Source of the DNA: Mesorhizobium sp. B4-1-3 | Lineage (GTDB): Bacteria > Pseudomonadota > Alphaproteobacteria > Rhizobiales > Rhizobiaceae | DNA: 64,000 nt | Reading direction: 5' to 3' | Assembly: GCF_006439355.1 (NCBI RefSeq) | Contig: NZ_VFTG01000003.1 | Location: 62,001 to 126,000 of the forward strand | Shown: piece by piece, positions 8,278 through 17,719 of the stretch | Position numbering within the stretch: the stretch's first letter is position 1 | How the letters are laid out: each line of letters opens with the position of its first letter | Position numbers and translations under genes: made by a program | Notes under the pieces: model-generated | Told to the model about the DNA's origin: nothing | The model's input: only the letters and a program-made list of their open reading frames with translations | The model's database searches: none

Positions 8278-9566
8278 GCACAGAAAGCGCTCCCGCGCCG
8301 CAGAGCGGCGTCGCCGAGGACGTCAAGCAGGGACAGCGCGTCGCCGTCTCCGCGCTGACGACGAACCTGCGCGAATACGGCCTGATCATCGCGCTGATCG
8401 TCATCATGCTGTTCTTCCAGTACACGACGTCGGGAACGCTGTTCAAACCGGTCAACCTCAGCAATCTGGTGCAGCAGAACTCGTTCATCATCGTGATGGC
8501 GCTCGGAATGCTGCTGGTGATCGTCGCCGGCTACATCGACCTCAGCGTTGGATCGGTGGCAGGCTTCATCGGCGCGCTTGCGGCGATGATGATGGTCATC
8601 TGGCCGCTCGGCATATTCTCGAATCCGCTGGTGGTCTCGGTCGTCTGCCTGATCGTCGGCGCGCTCATCGGTGCCGCGCAAGGCTACTGGATCGCCTATC
8701 ACAAGATACCGAGCTTCATCGTGACGCTTGCCGGCATGCTGATCTTCCGCGGCATCTGCCAGGCGCTGCTCGGCGGCGGCTCTTCGGTCGGCCCGCTGCC
8801 GGACAGCTTCAAGGCGCTGAGCTCGGGCTTCATCCCGGACGTCATCGGCCCGCTGACGCTGATCCCGCCGACGGTGAATGCCGCCGGCAAGACGATCGTC
8901 GGCAGCGGCTTGACGCTGCACATGACGACGGTTGTGCTCGGCCTGATCGCGGTGCTCGCCTATGCTTATTTCGGCTTCAGGACGCGGCGCAAGCGCGAGC
9001 GTCATGGCTATGAGGCGGAGCCCTTCCCGCTGTTCGTGATCAAAACGCTGGTCGGCAGCGCGTTGGCCCTGTTCCTGGTCTTCCAGTTCGCCAGCTACCG
9101 GGGCTTGCCGGTCGTGCTTCTGGTGATGGGCGTGCTGATCTCGCTGTTCGTCTTCGTCACCAAGCGCATGACCATCGGCCGCCGCATCTATGCCATGGGC
9201 GGCAATGCCAAGGCCGCGCAGCTCTCGGGCATCAACACCGAAAGGCTGACGTTGCTCGTCTTCATCAACATGGGCGTGCTGTCGGCGCTGGGCGGCCTCA
9301 TCATCGCCGCGCGGCTCGGCCAGGCCGTGCCGGCGGCGGGCCTCGGCTCAGAACTCGACGTCATTGCGGCCGTCTTCATCGGCGGTGCCTCGGCCATGGG
9401 CGGCGTCGGGCAGGTGATCGGCGCCGTGGTCGGCGGCTTCATCATGGGCGTGATGAACAACGGCATGTCGATCATGGGCGTCAATGTCGACTGGCAGCAG
9501 GTGGTCAAGGGCCTGGTGCTGCTCGGCGCCGTCATCTTCGACGTCTACAACAAGAACAAGGCTTAG
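8274..9566 (+). CDS. gguB: Multiple monosaccharide ABC transporter permease GguB
   Basis: A 430-residue inner-membrane permease of the BPD_transp_2 (RbsC/XylH-like) class with about ten hydrophobic segments. Examples are [50 protein letters not shown] and [19 protein letters not shown]. The family signature [12 protein letters not shown] and the late EAA-like loop [20 protein letters not shown] are both present. A central hydrophilic loop ([16 protein letters not shown]) is typical of the longer XylH/GguB forms. The start codon overlaps the gguA stop. It forms the membrane channel for the ChvE-GguA system. Confidence 0.95.
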   Translation: MSTESAPAPQSGVAEDVKQGQRVAVSALTTNLREYGLIIALIVIMLFFQYTTSGTLFKPVNLSNLVQQNSFIIVMALGMLLVIVAGYIDLSVGSVAGFIGALAAMMMVIWPLGIFSNPLVVSVVCLIVGALIGAAQGYWIAYHKIPSFIVTLAGMLIFRGICQALLGGGSSVGPLPDSFKALSSGFIPDVIGPLTLIPPTVNAAGKTIVGSGLTLHMTTVVLGLIAVLAYAYFGFRTRRKRERHGYEAEPFPLFVIKTLVGSALALFLVFQFASYRGLPVVLLVMGVLISLFVFVTKRMTIGRRIYAMGGNAKAAQLSGINTERLTLLVFINMGVLSALGGLIIAARLGQAVPAAGLGSELDVIAAVFIGGASAMGGVGQVIGAVVGGFIMGVMNNGMSIMGVNVDWQQVVKGLVLLGAVIFDVYNKNKA

Positions 9567-9617
9567 TGCATGTCGCCCAAAAGTGCCTAGCGGTTTGGGG
9601 AAACGACATGCATCAAA
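9567..9617. repeat. Dispersed repeat, family B, copy 1
   Basis: The unit TGCATGTCGCCCAAAAGTGC, then AGCGGTTT and ending CGACATGCAT, has CATGTCG/CGACATG complementary ends. The same element occurs inverted at 27643-27707. It starts within a few bases of the gguB stop and separates gguB from gguC. Confidence 0.75.
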
Positions 9618-9826
9618 ACAAGGGCTAAGACCGGAACCAGGTTCAGGAGGCATACGGGTTTCAGATCGCGAAGCTGCCGGCAACCCGTCGGCGTCAAGAA
9701 GTCCCGACAGGACCAGGCTCGCGAGCGCAATCCGGACGGAAAATTTCAACCGCGGCGAGGGATTCTCCGCGCCGCGCCGGGTAAGGCTTGCCCGCAGGCA
9801 GCCGATAAAATGAGAGAGGATTGAAC

Positions 9827-10822
9827 ATGCTGATCTCCCAGATCCTCGACGACGCCGAGACGATCCGCGTTGTCGCCCGCAACGGCGGCGGCAAGACCAG
9901 GGTCATCAACGGCGCGCGCAGCGTCTATTCGCTGGCGATGGAGGCCGCGCGCACCGGCACAGGGCTCGAAGCCCTGATCGAACGCAAAGGTTATGGCGAG
10001 ACGATCGATCTTGATGCCGCCTATAAGAGAGGCCGGCTGGTCTCGCCGATCAACCATCCGGACCCGGCGCATCTGCACCTTACCGGCACCGGGCTCACGC
10101 ATCTCGGCTCCGCGGCAACGCGCGATTCCATGCACAAGAAGCTCAGCGAAGGCGGCGAGGAGGAACTCACCGATTCCATGAAGATGTTCCGCATGGGCCT
10201 CGAAGGCGGGAAGCCGGCCAAGGGCCAGGTCGGCGTCCAGCCGGAATGGTTCTACAAGGGCAACGGCACGATGGCGGTGGCGCCCGGCGCGCCGCTGATG
10301 TCGCCGGCCTTCGCGCAGGACGGCGGCGAGGAGCCCGAGATCGCCGGCATCTATGTCATCGGCGACGACGGCGCGCCGTTCCGGGTCGGGTTCACGCTGT
10401 CGAACGAGTTTTCCGACCACGTGACGGAGCGGGTGAACTATCTGTTCCTTGCCCATTCCAAGCTGCGCAATGCCTCATTCGGCCCCGAGATCCTGATCGG
10501 CGACCTGCCGGCCGATATCCGCGGCGCATCGCGCATCTGGCGCGACGGCAAGCTGCTCTGGGAAAAGTCGTTCCTGTCGGGCGAAGCGAACATGTCGCAT
10601 ACCATCGCCAATCTCGAGCACCACCACTTCAAATATTCGGCCTTCCGCCAGCCGGGCGACGTGCATGTGCATATGTTCGGTACCGCGACGCTTTCCTTCG
10701 CCGACGGCGTCCGGACCGAGGCCGGCGACACGTTCGAGATCGAAGCACCGGATTTCGGCCTGCCGCTGCGCAATCCGCTGGAGATCGAAAAGCCGGTGAA
10801 GGTGGCGGTCAAGGCGCTGTAG
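9827..10822 (+). CDS. gguC: GguC / AraD1 family protein (fumarylacetoacetase-like fold)
   Basis: About 331 residues, starting MLISQILDDAETIRVV. The ATG at 9827 has GAGAGGA about 6 bp upstream; a TTG at 9821 is less likely. The protein belongs to the GguC family, with a C-terminal fumarylacetoacetate-hydrolase-like domain (GDDGAPFRVGFTLSNEFSDH ... HSKLRNASFGPEILIG ... GDVHVHMFGTATLSFADGV). Position after chvE-gguA-gguB matches the Agrobacterium operon. Related AraD1 proteins act in non-phosphorylative arabinose catabolism as 2-keto-3-deoxy-arabinonate dehydratases, so a sugar-acid dehydratase role is plausible but not proved here. A family B repeat separates it from gguB. Confidence 0.9.
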   Translation: MLISQILDDAETIRVVARNGGGKTRVINGARSVYSLAMEAARTGTGLEALIERKGYGETIDLDAAYKRGRLVSPINHPDPAHLHLTGTGLTHLGSAATRDSMHKKLSEGGEEELTDSMKMFRMGLEGGKPAKGQVGVQPEWFYKGNGTMAVAPGAPLMSPAFAQDGGEEPEIAGIYVIGDDGAPFRVGFTLSNEFSDHVTERVNYLFLAHSKLRNASFGPEILIGDLPADIRGASRIWRDGKLLWEKSFLSGEANMSHTIANLEHHHFKYSAFRQPGDVHVHMFGTATLSFADGVRTEAGDTFEIEAPDFGLPLRNPLEIEKPVKVAVKAL

Positions 10823-10865
10823 GAAGGGACAAAGGGGAGTTTCGCAACCGTCTTCCGTTCGTCAT

Positions 10866-10964
10866 TCTAGAGCGTTTCACGGAAACGGCGAAACGCTCTA
10901 TCTCTTTGTTTTTACGCAATTCCGGAGGGAAAACCGCTCACCACTTTTCCGGGAATTGCTCTAG
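10866..10964. repeat. Dispersed intergenic repeat, family A, copy 2
   Basis: Starts TCTAGAGCGTTTCACGGAAA and ends GGGAATTGCTCTAG, with the shared core TCTATCTCTTTGTTTTTACG. It is more compact than copy 1 because the duplicated TTTCACCG stretch is absent. It lies between gguC and the convergent dcd gene. Confidence 0.8.
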
Positions 10965-11073
10965 GGCGGAGCGAAGCGCGCGCAGACCCTATAATGACGA
11001 AGCATAGGTCGGCATTTCTCATCCCGCTCTGCCGTGCCGGGCATCTCCCCCACGACGGGGGAGATTGGCAGCC

Positions 11074-12168
11074 TCACCGCGCAGCCCTGAAATGCTTCGA
11101 GAGCTTCAGGCCCTGCGCCTGGTAGTTCGATCCGAGATCGGCGCCGTAAAGCGCCTGCGGCCGCTTCAGCATGTGCTCATAGACGAGACGGCCGACGATC
11201 TGGCCGTGGTCGAGGATGAAAGGCACCTCATGGCTGCGCACTTCGAGCACGGCGCGGCTGCCGCTGCCGCCGGCGGCGGAGTGGCCGAAGCCCGGATCGA
11301 AGAAGCCGGCATAGTGGACGCGGAACTCGCCGACGAGCGGATCGAAGGGTGTCATCTCGGCGGCGTAGAGCGGCGGCACATGCACCGCCTCGCGGCTGAC
11401 AAGGATGTAGAATTCGTCCGGATCCAGCACCAGCTCGCCGGCGCCGCTCTTGTAGATCGGCTCCCAGAAATCGACGACATCCTGCGCGGCGCGTTTGTCG
11501 ACGTCGACCAGGCCGGTGTGGTGCTTGCCGCGATACCCGACAAGGCCGTCCTTGTCGCCGTCGAGGTCGATGGAGAGCGCGATGCCGCCGCCGGAAATGT
11601 TGGGCGGCTCGGTGGCGACCAGCATCTCGGCGCGGTGAAGCTCGCGCAGTTCGTTCTCCGAGAGCACCGCGTTGCCGGTGCGGAAACGGATCTGCGACAG
11701 CCGCGAGCCGGCGCGCACGACGATCGGGAAGGTACGCGGGCTGACTTCGAGATAGAGCGGGCCGTGATAGCCGGCGGCGATCTTGTCGAACTCGTGGCCG
11801 CGATCGGTCATTACCCGCGTGAAAATGTCGAGCCGGCCGGTCGAGCTCTTGGGATTGGCCGAGGCCGAAACCTCGGCCGGCAATGCCAGACTTTCCAGCA
11901 AAGGCACGATGTAGACGCAGCCGGTTTCCAGCACCGCGCCCCGGGTGAGGTCGATCTCGTGCAGCTTCAGCCGCTCGAGCTTGTCGGCGACCAGATGATC
12001 GGGCCCGGGCAAGAAAGAGGCGCGCACGCGATAGGCCTTGTCGCCGAGCCTGAGATCGAGGCTGGCCGGCTGGATCTGGTCGGCGTCCAGCGCGCGCGGC
12101 GACTTCAGCGCGTCGGCTTCGAACAGCGCCGCTATATCCTGATCCGGAAGAATGCCTGTCTGCCGCAA
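11074..12168 (-). CDS. dcd: 2'-deoxycytidine 5'-triphosphate deaminase, long two-domain form
   Basis: A 364-residue protein of the alphaproteobacterial dCTP deaminase family, about twice the length of E. coli Dcd because the dUTPase-like beta fold is duplicated. Visible features are ILPDQDIAALFE, LDADQIQPASLDLRLG, ASANPKSSTGRLDIFTRVM (the SSxGR-type substrate loop), YLEVSPRTFPIVVRAGSRLSQIRF and a second half ending near RLVYEHMLKRPQALYG. It deaminates dCTP to dUTP for thymidylate synthesis. It is monocistronic and divergent from the riboswitch-controlled metZ. Confidence 0.92.
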   Translation of the reverse strand: MRQTGILPDQDIAALFEADALKSPRALDADQIQPASLDLRLGDKAYRVRASFLPGPDHLVADKLERLKLHEIDLTRGAVLETGCVYIVPLLESLALPAEVSASANPKSSTGRLDIFTRVMTDRGHEFDKIAAGYHGPLYLEVSPRTFPIVVRAGSRLSQIRFRTGNAVLSENELRELHRAEMLVATEPPNISGGGIALSIDLDGDKDGLVGYRGKHHTGLVDVDKRAAQDVVDFWEPIYKSGAGELVLDPDEFYILVSREAVHVPPLYAAEMTPFDPLVGEFRVHYAGFFDPGFGHSAAGGSGSRAVLEVRSHEVPFILDHGQIVGRLVYEHMLKRPQALYGADLGSNYQAQGLKLSKHFRAAR

Positions 12169-12293
12169 AGGCGGGCTCCGTTCACAAGGCCGGGCGAGGA
12201 CCTAAGCAGGCTCTTGCCGCCCCGGCTGGTACAAACGTCTTTAATGAAGCCGGCAATTGACGCAAGCGCGGCGGGGGTCTAAAGGGTCGTTAT

Positions 12294-12350
12294 CCCGTGG
12301 TGATTTGGCCGGTCGGCTTGCAGCCACGTTAAACAAGTCGCTAAAGGACC
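12294..12350 (+). promoter_or_regulatory. SAM-II riboswitch upstream of metZ
   Basis: The sequence matches the alphaproteobacterial SAM-II consensus. Stem CGTGG (12296-12300) pairs with CCACG (12324-12328). The loop contains TGATTTGGCCGG and GGCTTGCAG. Downstream AAACAAGTCGCTAAAGGA supplies the conserved pseudoknot strand ending GCTAAAGG. SAM-II elements typically precede metA/metZ in Rhizobiales and lower expression when S-adenosylmethionine is abundant. The element ends about 70 bp before the metZ ATG at 12421. Confidence 0.9.
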
Positions 12351-12420
12351 GTCGAGCCGCAAGGCTATATGGACCGGTTGCGACTTCGCGGCCGGTTTTT
12401 TTGTGTCTGGAAGCAGGGCT

Positions 12421-13611
12421 ATGAGCACCAAGAAGCGCAACTGGAAATCTCAGACGGCACTCGTGCATGGTGGAACGCTGCGTTCCGGTTTCGGGGAAAC
12501 GTCGGAGGCGATGTATCTCACGCAGGGCTATGTCTACGAGACGGCCCAGGCGGCGGAAGCCCGCTTCAAGGGCGAGGAGCCGGGCTTCATCTATTCGCGC
12601 TACGCCAACCCGACCGTCGATATGTTCGAGAAGCGCATGTGCGCGCTGGAAGGCGCCGAGGACGCGCGGGCCACCGCCTCCGGCATGGCCGCCGTTTCCG
12701 CCGCCCTGCTCTGCAGCGTGAAAGCCGGCGACCATATCGTGGCGGCGCGCGCGCTGTTCGGTTCCTGTCGCTGGGTGGTCGAGACACTGGCGCCGCGCTA
12801 CGGCATCCAGGCGACGCTCATCGACGGCACCGACATCGCCAATTGGGAAAAGGCAGTACGGCCGAACACCAAGCTGTTCTTCCTGGAAAGCCCGACCAAT
12901 CCGACACTGGAGGTGGTCGACATCGCCGCGGTCGCCAAGCTCGCCAATTCGATCGGCGCGCGCGTCATCGTCGACAATGTCTTCGCCACGCCGCTGCAGC
13001 AGAAGCCCTTGCTGCTCGGCGCTCATATCGTCGTCTATTCGGCGACCAAGCACATCGACGGCCAGGGCCGCTGCCTCGGCGGCGTCATCCTGTCGGACAA
13101 GAAATGGATCGACGAGAACCTGCACGACTATTTCCGTCACACCGGCCCGAGCCTGTCGCCCTTCAACGCCTGGACGCTGCTCAAGGGACTCGAGACGCTG
13201 CCGCTGCGCGTGCGCCAGCAGACCGAAAGCGCCGGCAAGATCGCCGATTTCCTCGCCGGCCGGCCGGAGATCGCCCGCGTCATCTATCCGGGCCGCGCCG
13301 ATCATCCGCAGGCCGATGTCGTCAAGAAGCAGATGTCTGGCGGCTCGACGCTGATCTGCCTCGACGTCAAGGGCGGCAAGCAGGCGGCCTTCGCCTTCCA
13401 GAACGCGCTCGACATCGTGCTGATCTCGAACAATCTCGGGGACGCCAAGAGCCTGATCACCCATCCGGCGACCACGACGCACAAGAACCTCAGCGACGGC
13501 GCGCGGGCCGAGCTCGGCATAGGACCGGGTACGCTCAGGCTCTCGGTCGGTCTGGAGGACACCGACGATCTGCTGGAGGATATCGAACAGGCACTGAAGG
13601 CGGCAAAATAA
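12421..13611 (+). CDS. metZ: O-succinylhomoserine sulfhydrylase
   Basis: A 396-residue Cys/Met metabolism PLP enzyme. Motifs are LVHGGTLRSGFGETSEAMYLTQGYVY, EPGFIYSRYANPT, ALEGAEDARATASGMAAV and the PLP-lysine motif VVYSATKHIDGQGR near residue 205. The C-terminal LITHPATTTHKNL and PGTLRLSVGLEDTDDLL are also present. It converts O-succinylhomoserine and sulfide to homocysteine in direct sulfhydrylation. A SAM-II riboswitch immediately upstream supports the methionine assignment. An in-frame GTG at 12403 would add six residues; the ATG at 12421 is preferred, with GGAAGCAGG ahead of it. Confidence 0.94.
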   Translation: MSTKKRNWKSQTALVHGGTLRSGFGETSEAMYLTQGYVYETAQAAEARFKGEEPGFIYSRYANPTVDMFEKRMCALEGAEDARATASGMAAVSAALLCSVKAGDHIVAARALFGSCRWVVETLAPRYGIQATLIDGTDIANWEKAVRPNTKLFFLESPTNPTLEVVDIAAVAKLANSIGARVIVDNVFATPLQQKPLLLGAHIVVYSATKHIDGQGRCLGGVILSDKKWIDENLHDYFRHTGPSLSPFNAWTLLKGLETLPLRVRQQTESAGKIADFLAGRPEIARVIYPGRADHPQADVVKKQMSGGSTLICLDVKGGKQAAFAFQNALDIVLISNNLGDAKSLITHPATTTHKNLSDGARAELGIGPGTLRLSVGLEDTDDLLEDIEQALKAAK

Positions 13612-13637
13612 GCTTAAAAATACCGCGGGCGATCGCC

Positions 13638-14780
13638 TCAGGCGATCTCCTCGAGTTCCGTCAACTCGCGCGTGCGGATGGTCATGGCGTTGCCGCGCCA
13701 TTCGACGGCGCCGGCGAACCAGGCGCGTGCCCAGATCGCAGGCAGCATCGCATCGCGCACGACCATCGCGGTGACGCTGTGCGGCGACAGGTACCAGCCC
13801 TTGGCCCAAGCAAGCAGGCACTCCGGCAGATAGGCGAGCGCTAAGACGCAAAAAGCCGTTGTGGGCAGGCTGACGCCTGCGCTCGCCGCGGCAATCAGGG
13901 CCAGCAGCAGCGGCACCGCGGCGCCTGTCAGGATCTCGGGCGCGAAGAAGAGCGGGAATGTGACCCGACGCAGCCGCGCCCAGCGCGTCTGGCGCGACCA
14001 GATCTCGGCGAAGCTGCGCTGCCCAAGCGGCTGCTCGAAGGGCGAGGCGACGAGGTTGACGTTGAGGCTCAGGCCGTTGACCAGCTTGGTGGCCGCCGCG
14101 TCCTCGGCGATCTCTGCGGCCAAAGCCTGGATGCCACCATTGGCGTCCAGCATCGGCTTGTTCCACAGCATGCTCTTGCCTTGGGCGAAGCCGAGGCCGA
14201 GCGCTTCGCCGGCATATTGCCAGCGCGCCTGCAGCGTGTTGAGGAAGGCGCATTCGACATCGGCCCAGAACCCGTCGGGCCGCGAGCCGATCGGCGTCGA
14301 GCAGACAAGGCCGGTGTCCGGGCGCCATGCCGCCATCAGATGCTGGATGTAGTCCTTCGGCATCAGCACGTTGGAATCGGCAAGGATCACCCAATCGTGC
14401 TTGGCCGACTGCCAGCCCTTGACGCAGTTGTTGAGCTTGGGGTTGGCGCTGATGCGGTCGTCGCCGATCAGGAGCCGCGCCGGAACGTTGGGGTGGCGCG
14501 CGATCGCCGCATCGATCAGCCTGACCACCGGGTCCTCGCCATGCGCGACGCAGAAGATCAGCTCATAACAGGGCCAGTCGAGCGAGAAGGCGCGCTGGAG
14601 GGTCTCCTGCGTGAACGTCTCCACGCCGCGCGACGGAACGATGATCGAGACCGGCTTCGCGCCAGTGGGCGGCGCAATGACATGGCGCCGTTTCAGCCGC
14701 GACGATGCGAGCGAGATGCTGGCGAGATTGGACAGAAGAAGGGCTGACGAAGCGAGGCCGGCTGCGATAGTCAGTTCCAT
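13638..14780 (-). CDS. GT2/GT21-like glycosyltransferase, ceramide glucosyltransferase type
   Basis: A 380-residue membrane-anchored glycosyltransferase with an N-terminal hydrophobic anchor ([23 protein letters not shown]). The catalytic domain shows [54 protein letters not shown] (D-x-D-like metal site), [36 protein letters not shown], and the QTRWARLRR motif in place of QxxRW. Two C-terminal hydrophobic segments follow. This pattern matches GT21 enzymes that glycosylate ceramide, or hopanoid HpnI-like enzymes. The acceptor cannot be told from sequence. It converges on metZ, with 26 bp between them. Confidence 0.85.
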   Translation of the reverse strand: MELTIAAGLASSALLLSNLASISLASSRLKRRHVIAPPTGAKPVSIIVPSRGVETFTQETLQRAFSLDWPCYELIFCVAHGEDPVVRLIDAAIARHPNVPARLLIGDDRISANPKLNNCVKGWQSAKHDWVILADSNVLMPKDYIQHLMAAWRPDTGLVCSTPIGSRPDGFWADVECAFLNTLQARWQYAGEALGLGFAQGKSMLWNKPMLDANGGIQALAAEIAEDAAATKLVNGLSLNVNLVASPFEQPLGQRSFAEIWSRQTRWARLRRVTFPLFFAPEILTGAAVPLLLALIAAASAGVSLPTTAFCVLALAYLPECLLAWAKGWYLSPHSVTAMVVRDAMLPAIWARAWFAGAVEWRGNAMTIRTRELTELEEIA

Positions 14781-14792
14781 CGAGATCTGGTC

Positions 14793-14860
14793 ACTCTATC
14801 TCTTTGTTTTCACGCAGTTCCGTACGGAAAACCGCTCACACTTTTCCTGGAATTGCGCTC
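14793..14860. repeat. Dispersed repeat, family A, partial copy
   Basis: Contains only the 3' half of the family: CTCTATCTCTTTGTTTTCACGCA, then TACGGAAAACCGCTCACACTTTTCCTGGAATTGC. The AGCGTTTCACGG half is missing. It lies just upstream of the glycosyltransferase gene. Confidence 0.7.
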
Positions 14861-15054
14861 GGCCGCAGCCAGCCATTTCATCAGTTACAGAGCGCCCGAG
14901 TCGCCCGGCACGGTTTGTGCACACCAACATTGTCATGTGTCACTTAAATGACATTGTTTTTCGGCACGTGCGCTACAAGGCTGGCAGGATGGTCGGCGCT
15001 ACGCCTTTAACAGCGAAGCGCGACGAATGTCCTCAGCGGCAACCGGAGTGGCTC

Positions 15055-15447
15055 ATGTATCGCGCAGTGACGCGCAACATCGAAGTGCTGGTCAGACCCT
15101 TCTATCTCGAGGACCGATCCGATCCGTCCGAGAACCGCTATGTCTGGGGCTACCAAGTGACGATCGACAACCGCTCCGACGAATTCGTGCAGCTTGTTTC
15201 GCGCTATTGGCACATCACGGACGGCCAGGGCCGGGTCGAGGAGGTCCGCGGCGCCGGCGTCGTCGGCGATCAGCCGGAACTCAATCCTGGCGACAGCTAT
15301 CAATACACTTCAGGCTGCCCGCTCTCGACGCCGTCGGGCATCATGGTCGGCCATTACACGATGCGCAACGGCCGCGGCGAGACGTTCGATATCGCCATTC
15401 CGGCTTTCTCGCTCGACATGCCGGGGACGAAGCGGACGGTGAATTAG
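15055..15447 (+). CDS. apaG: ApaG (Co2+/Mg2+ efflux-associated) protein
   Basis: 130 residues, starting [33 protein letters not shown], a full-length ApaG/DUF525 fibronectin-III-like domain. The hallmark loops [59 protein letters not shown] and [22 protein letters not shown] are all present. ApaG proteins are linked to divalent-cation tolerance and bind nucleotides or pyrophosphate; the exact role is unclear. The ATG at 15055 gives the standard family length. It is monocistronic, with repeat-type palindromes after the stop. Confidence 0.95.
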   Translation: MYRAVTRNIEVLVRPFYLEDRSDPSENRYVWGYQVTIDNRSDEFVQLVSRYWHITDGQGRVEEVRGAGVVGDQPELNPGDSYQYTSGCPLSTPSGIMVGHYTMRNGRGETFDIAIPAFSLDMPGTKRTVN

Positions 15448-15459
15448 GCGATTGGCCTT

Positions 15460-15634
15460 TCTCCCGTTTGCGGGGAGAAATGCCCAGCAGGGCAATGAGG
15501 GGCCGCGCCGGGCTTTCTGAAATTGCCGTTGAGGAGGCAGCAGCGTTGGCGCGCGCTATGATCGCCCACGTTGGCGCCGCCCCTCATCCGCCCTTCGGGC
15601 ACCTTCTCCCCGTGGAACGGGGAGAAGGTGGGAG
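15460..15634. repeat. Pair of inverted GC-rich intergenic hairpins, family C
   Basis: TTCTCCCGTTTGCGGGGAGAA (15460-15480), then CAGCAGGGCAATGAGGGGC, is mirrored by GCCCCTCATCCGCCCTTCGG followed by CCTTCTCCCCGTGGAACGGGGAGAAGG ending at about 15634. The two halves are inverted relatives about 75 bp apart and fill the convergent apaG-hslO gap. A short relative (CTCCCCCACGACGGGGGAG) lies at 11046-11064. They could terminate transcription from both sides. Confidence 0.7.
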
Positions 15635-15636
15635 CC

Positions 15637-16644
15637 TCACTCCTCAGCGAACTCGGCCGGGTCGAAGTCGTATTGCGTCGAGCAGAACTCGCAGGCGACG
15701 TGGATGCCGCCGTCCTCGGTCGAATCCTTGATCTCCTGCGCCGAAAAGCCTTCCAGGATGCCGCGGATCTTGTCGCGCGAACAGGAGCATTGGTCGGCGA
15801 CCGGCACACTGCTGAAAACCCGCACGCCGTGCTCGTGGAACAGCCGGTAGAGCAGCCGTTCGGCACCCACTGTCGGGTCGATCAGTTCGGTCGGCTCGAT
15901 GGTGCCCAGAAGCGCCAGCAATTCCTGCCAGGAATTGTCGGTCGGATGGTCCGTCACCTCGCGATCGTCGCCGTCTCCGCCCGAAATATCGGGAATGCGC
16001 ATGCGCTCCGGCGCCTGGGGCAGGAACTGCGCCAAGATGCCGCCGGCGCGCCACTGCTCGCGCGCGCCGGCCGGGCCGGGCGTGACCAACTTGGCGACCG
16101 ACATTTTGATATCGGTCGGGATCTGCTCCGATTGGCGGAAATAGGTGCGCGCGGCGTCCTCCAGCGAGGTGCCGTCGAGCTGGACAATGCCCTGGTAGCG
16201 CTGCATATGCGCGCCCTGGTCGATGGTCAAAGCCAGGACACCGTTGCCAAGCAGCGCCTGCTGCGAGGTCTCGCCGGCGTCGGTCAGCGCCCGCAGCCTG
16301 TCGGCATCGAAGCGCGCATAGGCGCGCAGCGCATGCGGCGTGGTGAAATCAGCCACCAGCATGTCGACCGGTCCGTCGGTGCGGGTCTGCAGGATGAACT
16401 TGCCTTCGAACTTCAGCGAAGTGCCAAGCAGCACGGTGAGCACGCAGGCTTCCGCCAGCAGGCGGGCGACGGGCTCGGGATAATTGTGGCGGCTCAAGAT
16501 AGCGTCGAGCATCGGCCCGAGCTGCACGGTGCGGCCGCGCACATCGAGCGGCGCGACCTCGTAGGGCACGACGTGATCGTCGCCGGCGAAGCCGAATTCA
16601 CCGAGTTGGGGTTTATGCTCAGCCAAGGTATGGGTTTCCAACAT
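15637..16644 (-). CDS. hslO: Redox-regulated chaperone Hsp33
   Basis: About 335 residues. The N-terminal Hsp33 domain includes VMLDAILSRHNYPEPVARLLAEACVLTVLLGTSLKFEGKFILQTRTDGPVDMLVADF. The redox zinc switch is formed by DQCSCSRDKI and CEFCSTQYDF, giving the CxC and CxxC cysteines. Hsp33 is a cytosolic holdase activated when these cysteines oxidise. The ATG at 16644 is chosen because GGAG lies about 7 bp upstream; a start at 16668 would add eight residues. It lies downstream of argF on the same strand, about 150 bp away. Confidence 0.95.
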   Translation of the reverse strand: MLETHTLAEHKPQLGEFGFAGDDHVVPYEVAPLDVRGRTVQLGPMLDAILSRHNYPEPVARLLAEACVLTVLLGTSLKFEGKFILQTRTDGPVDMLVADFTTPHALRAYARFDADRLRALTDAGETSQQALLGNGVLALTIDQGAHMQRYQGIVQLDGTSLEDAARTYFRQSEQIPTDIKMSVAKLVTPGPAGAREQWRAGGILAQFLPQAPERMRIPDISGGDGDDREVTDHPTDNSWQELLALLGTIEPTELIDPTVGAERLLYRLFHEHGVRVFSSVPVADQCSCSRDKIRGILEGFSAQEIKDSTEDGGIHVACEFCSTQYDFDPAEFAEE

Positions 16645-16791
16645 GACAAAACTCCGGGGCGCGGCCATGCCGCCCGATGAGCCGCATGCGTCGAAGCGCG
16701 TTCAATTTACGTGATCGCCCGCAAATAGGCATCACATATCCCCAGATCAAGTTGACCCCGATCGGACCGGGAGCGGTCGGGTCCGCCCTTC

Positions 16792-17703
16792 TCAAGCGCC
16801 CAGGCACCAGGCCAGCACCGCCTTCTGGGCGTGCAGCCGGTTCTCGGCCTCGTCGAAGACCACCGAATGCGGCCCGTCGATCACCTCGTCGGTGACCTCT
16901 TCGCCGCGATGCGCCGGCAGGCAGTGCATGAACAACGCATCGGGCTTGGCTTTTGCCATCAGCGCGGCATTGACCTGATAGGGCAGGAAGACGTTGTGGC
17001 CGCGCGCGCGGTGCTCCTGGCCCATCGACACCCAGCTGTCGGTGACGACGCAGTCGGCCTGGTCGACGGCTTCCTCCGCGGACCTGGCAAACCGGACCTT
17101 GCCGCCATTGGCTTTCGACCAGTCGACATATTTCTCGAAAGGCTCGCTGCCCTCCGGCACCGCGATATTGAGGTTGAAGCGGAACTGCGCCGAAGCCTCC
17201 AGAAGCGAATGCAGCACATTGTTGCCGTCGCCGGTCCAGGCGAAGGTCTTGCCGACCACCGGACCGCGATGCTCCTCGTAGGTCATGATGTCGGCCATGA
17301 GCTGGCACGGATGCGTGTCGTCGGTCAGCCCGTTGATGACCGGAACGGTGGCGTTCTCGGTGAGCTCGATCAGCCGGTCGTGCGAAGTGGTGCGGATCAT
17401 GATGGCGTCGACATAGCGCGACAGCACTTTCGCAGTGTCGGCGATGGTCTCCGATCGGCCGAGCTGCATCTCGGTGCCGGTCAGCATGATGGTTTCGCCG
17501 CCAAGCTGGCGCATGCCGACATCGAAGGACACGCGCGTGCGGGTCGACGGCTTGTCGAAGATCATGGCCAGCACCTTGCCGTCGAGCGGTTTTGAGCGCT
17601 CGCCCGCCTTGAGCCTGGTCTTTCGCGCCACCGCGTCGTCCAGCATGATGCGCAGGTCGCCCGCGGAAACGGCGGATAGATCGGTGAAGTGGCGAACATT
17701 CAT
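16792..17703 (-). CDS. argF: Ornithine carbamoyltransferase
   Basis: 303 residues, starting [18 protein letters not shown]. Motifs are the carbamoyl-phosphate loop [61 protein letters not shown] and [11 protein letters not shown]. It makes citrulline from ornithine and carbamoyl phosphate in arginine synthesis. The ATG at 17703 is chosen because an upstream start (17742) would overlap argD. The 16-bp gap to argD shows an argD-argF operon, the usual rhizobial order. Confidence 0.96.
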   Translation of the reverse strand: MNVRHFTDLSAVSAGDLRIMLDDAVARKTRLKAGERSKPLDGKVLAMIFDKPSTRTRVSFDVGMRQLGGETIMLTGTEMQLGRSETIADTAKVLSRYVDAIMIRTTSHDRLIELTENATVPVINGLTDDTHPCQLMADIMTYEEHRGPVVGKTFAWTGDGNNVLHSLLEASAQFRFNLNIAVPEGSEPFEKYVDWSKANGGKVRFARSAEEAVDQADCVVTDSWVSMGQEHRARGHNVFLPYQVNAALMAKAKPDALFMHCLPAHRGEEVTDEVIDGPHSVVFDEAENRLHAQKAVLAWCLGA

Positions 17704-17719
17704 CGGCAGGTTCCAGAAC

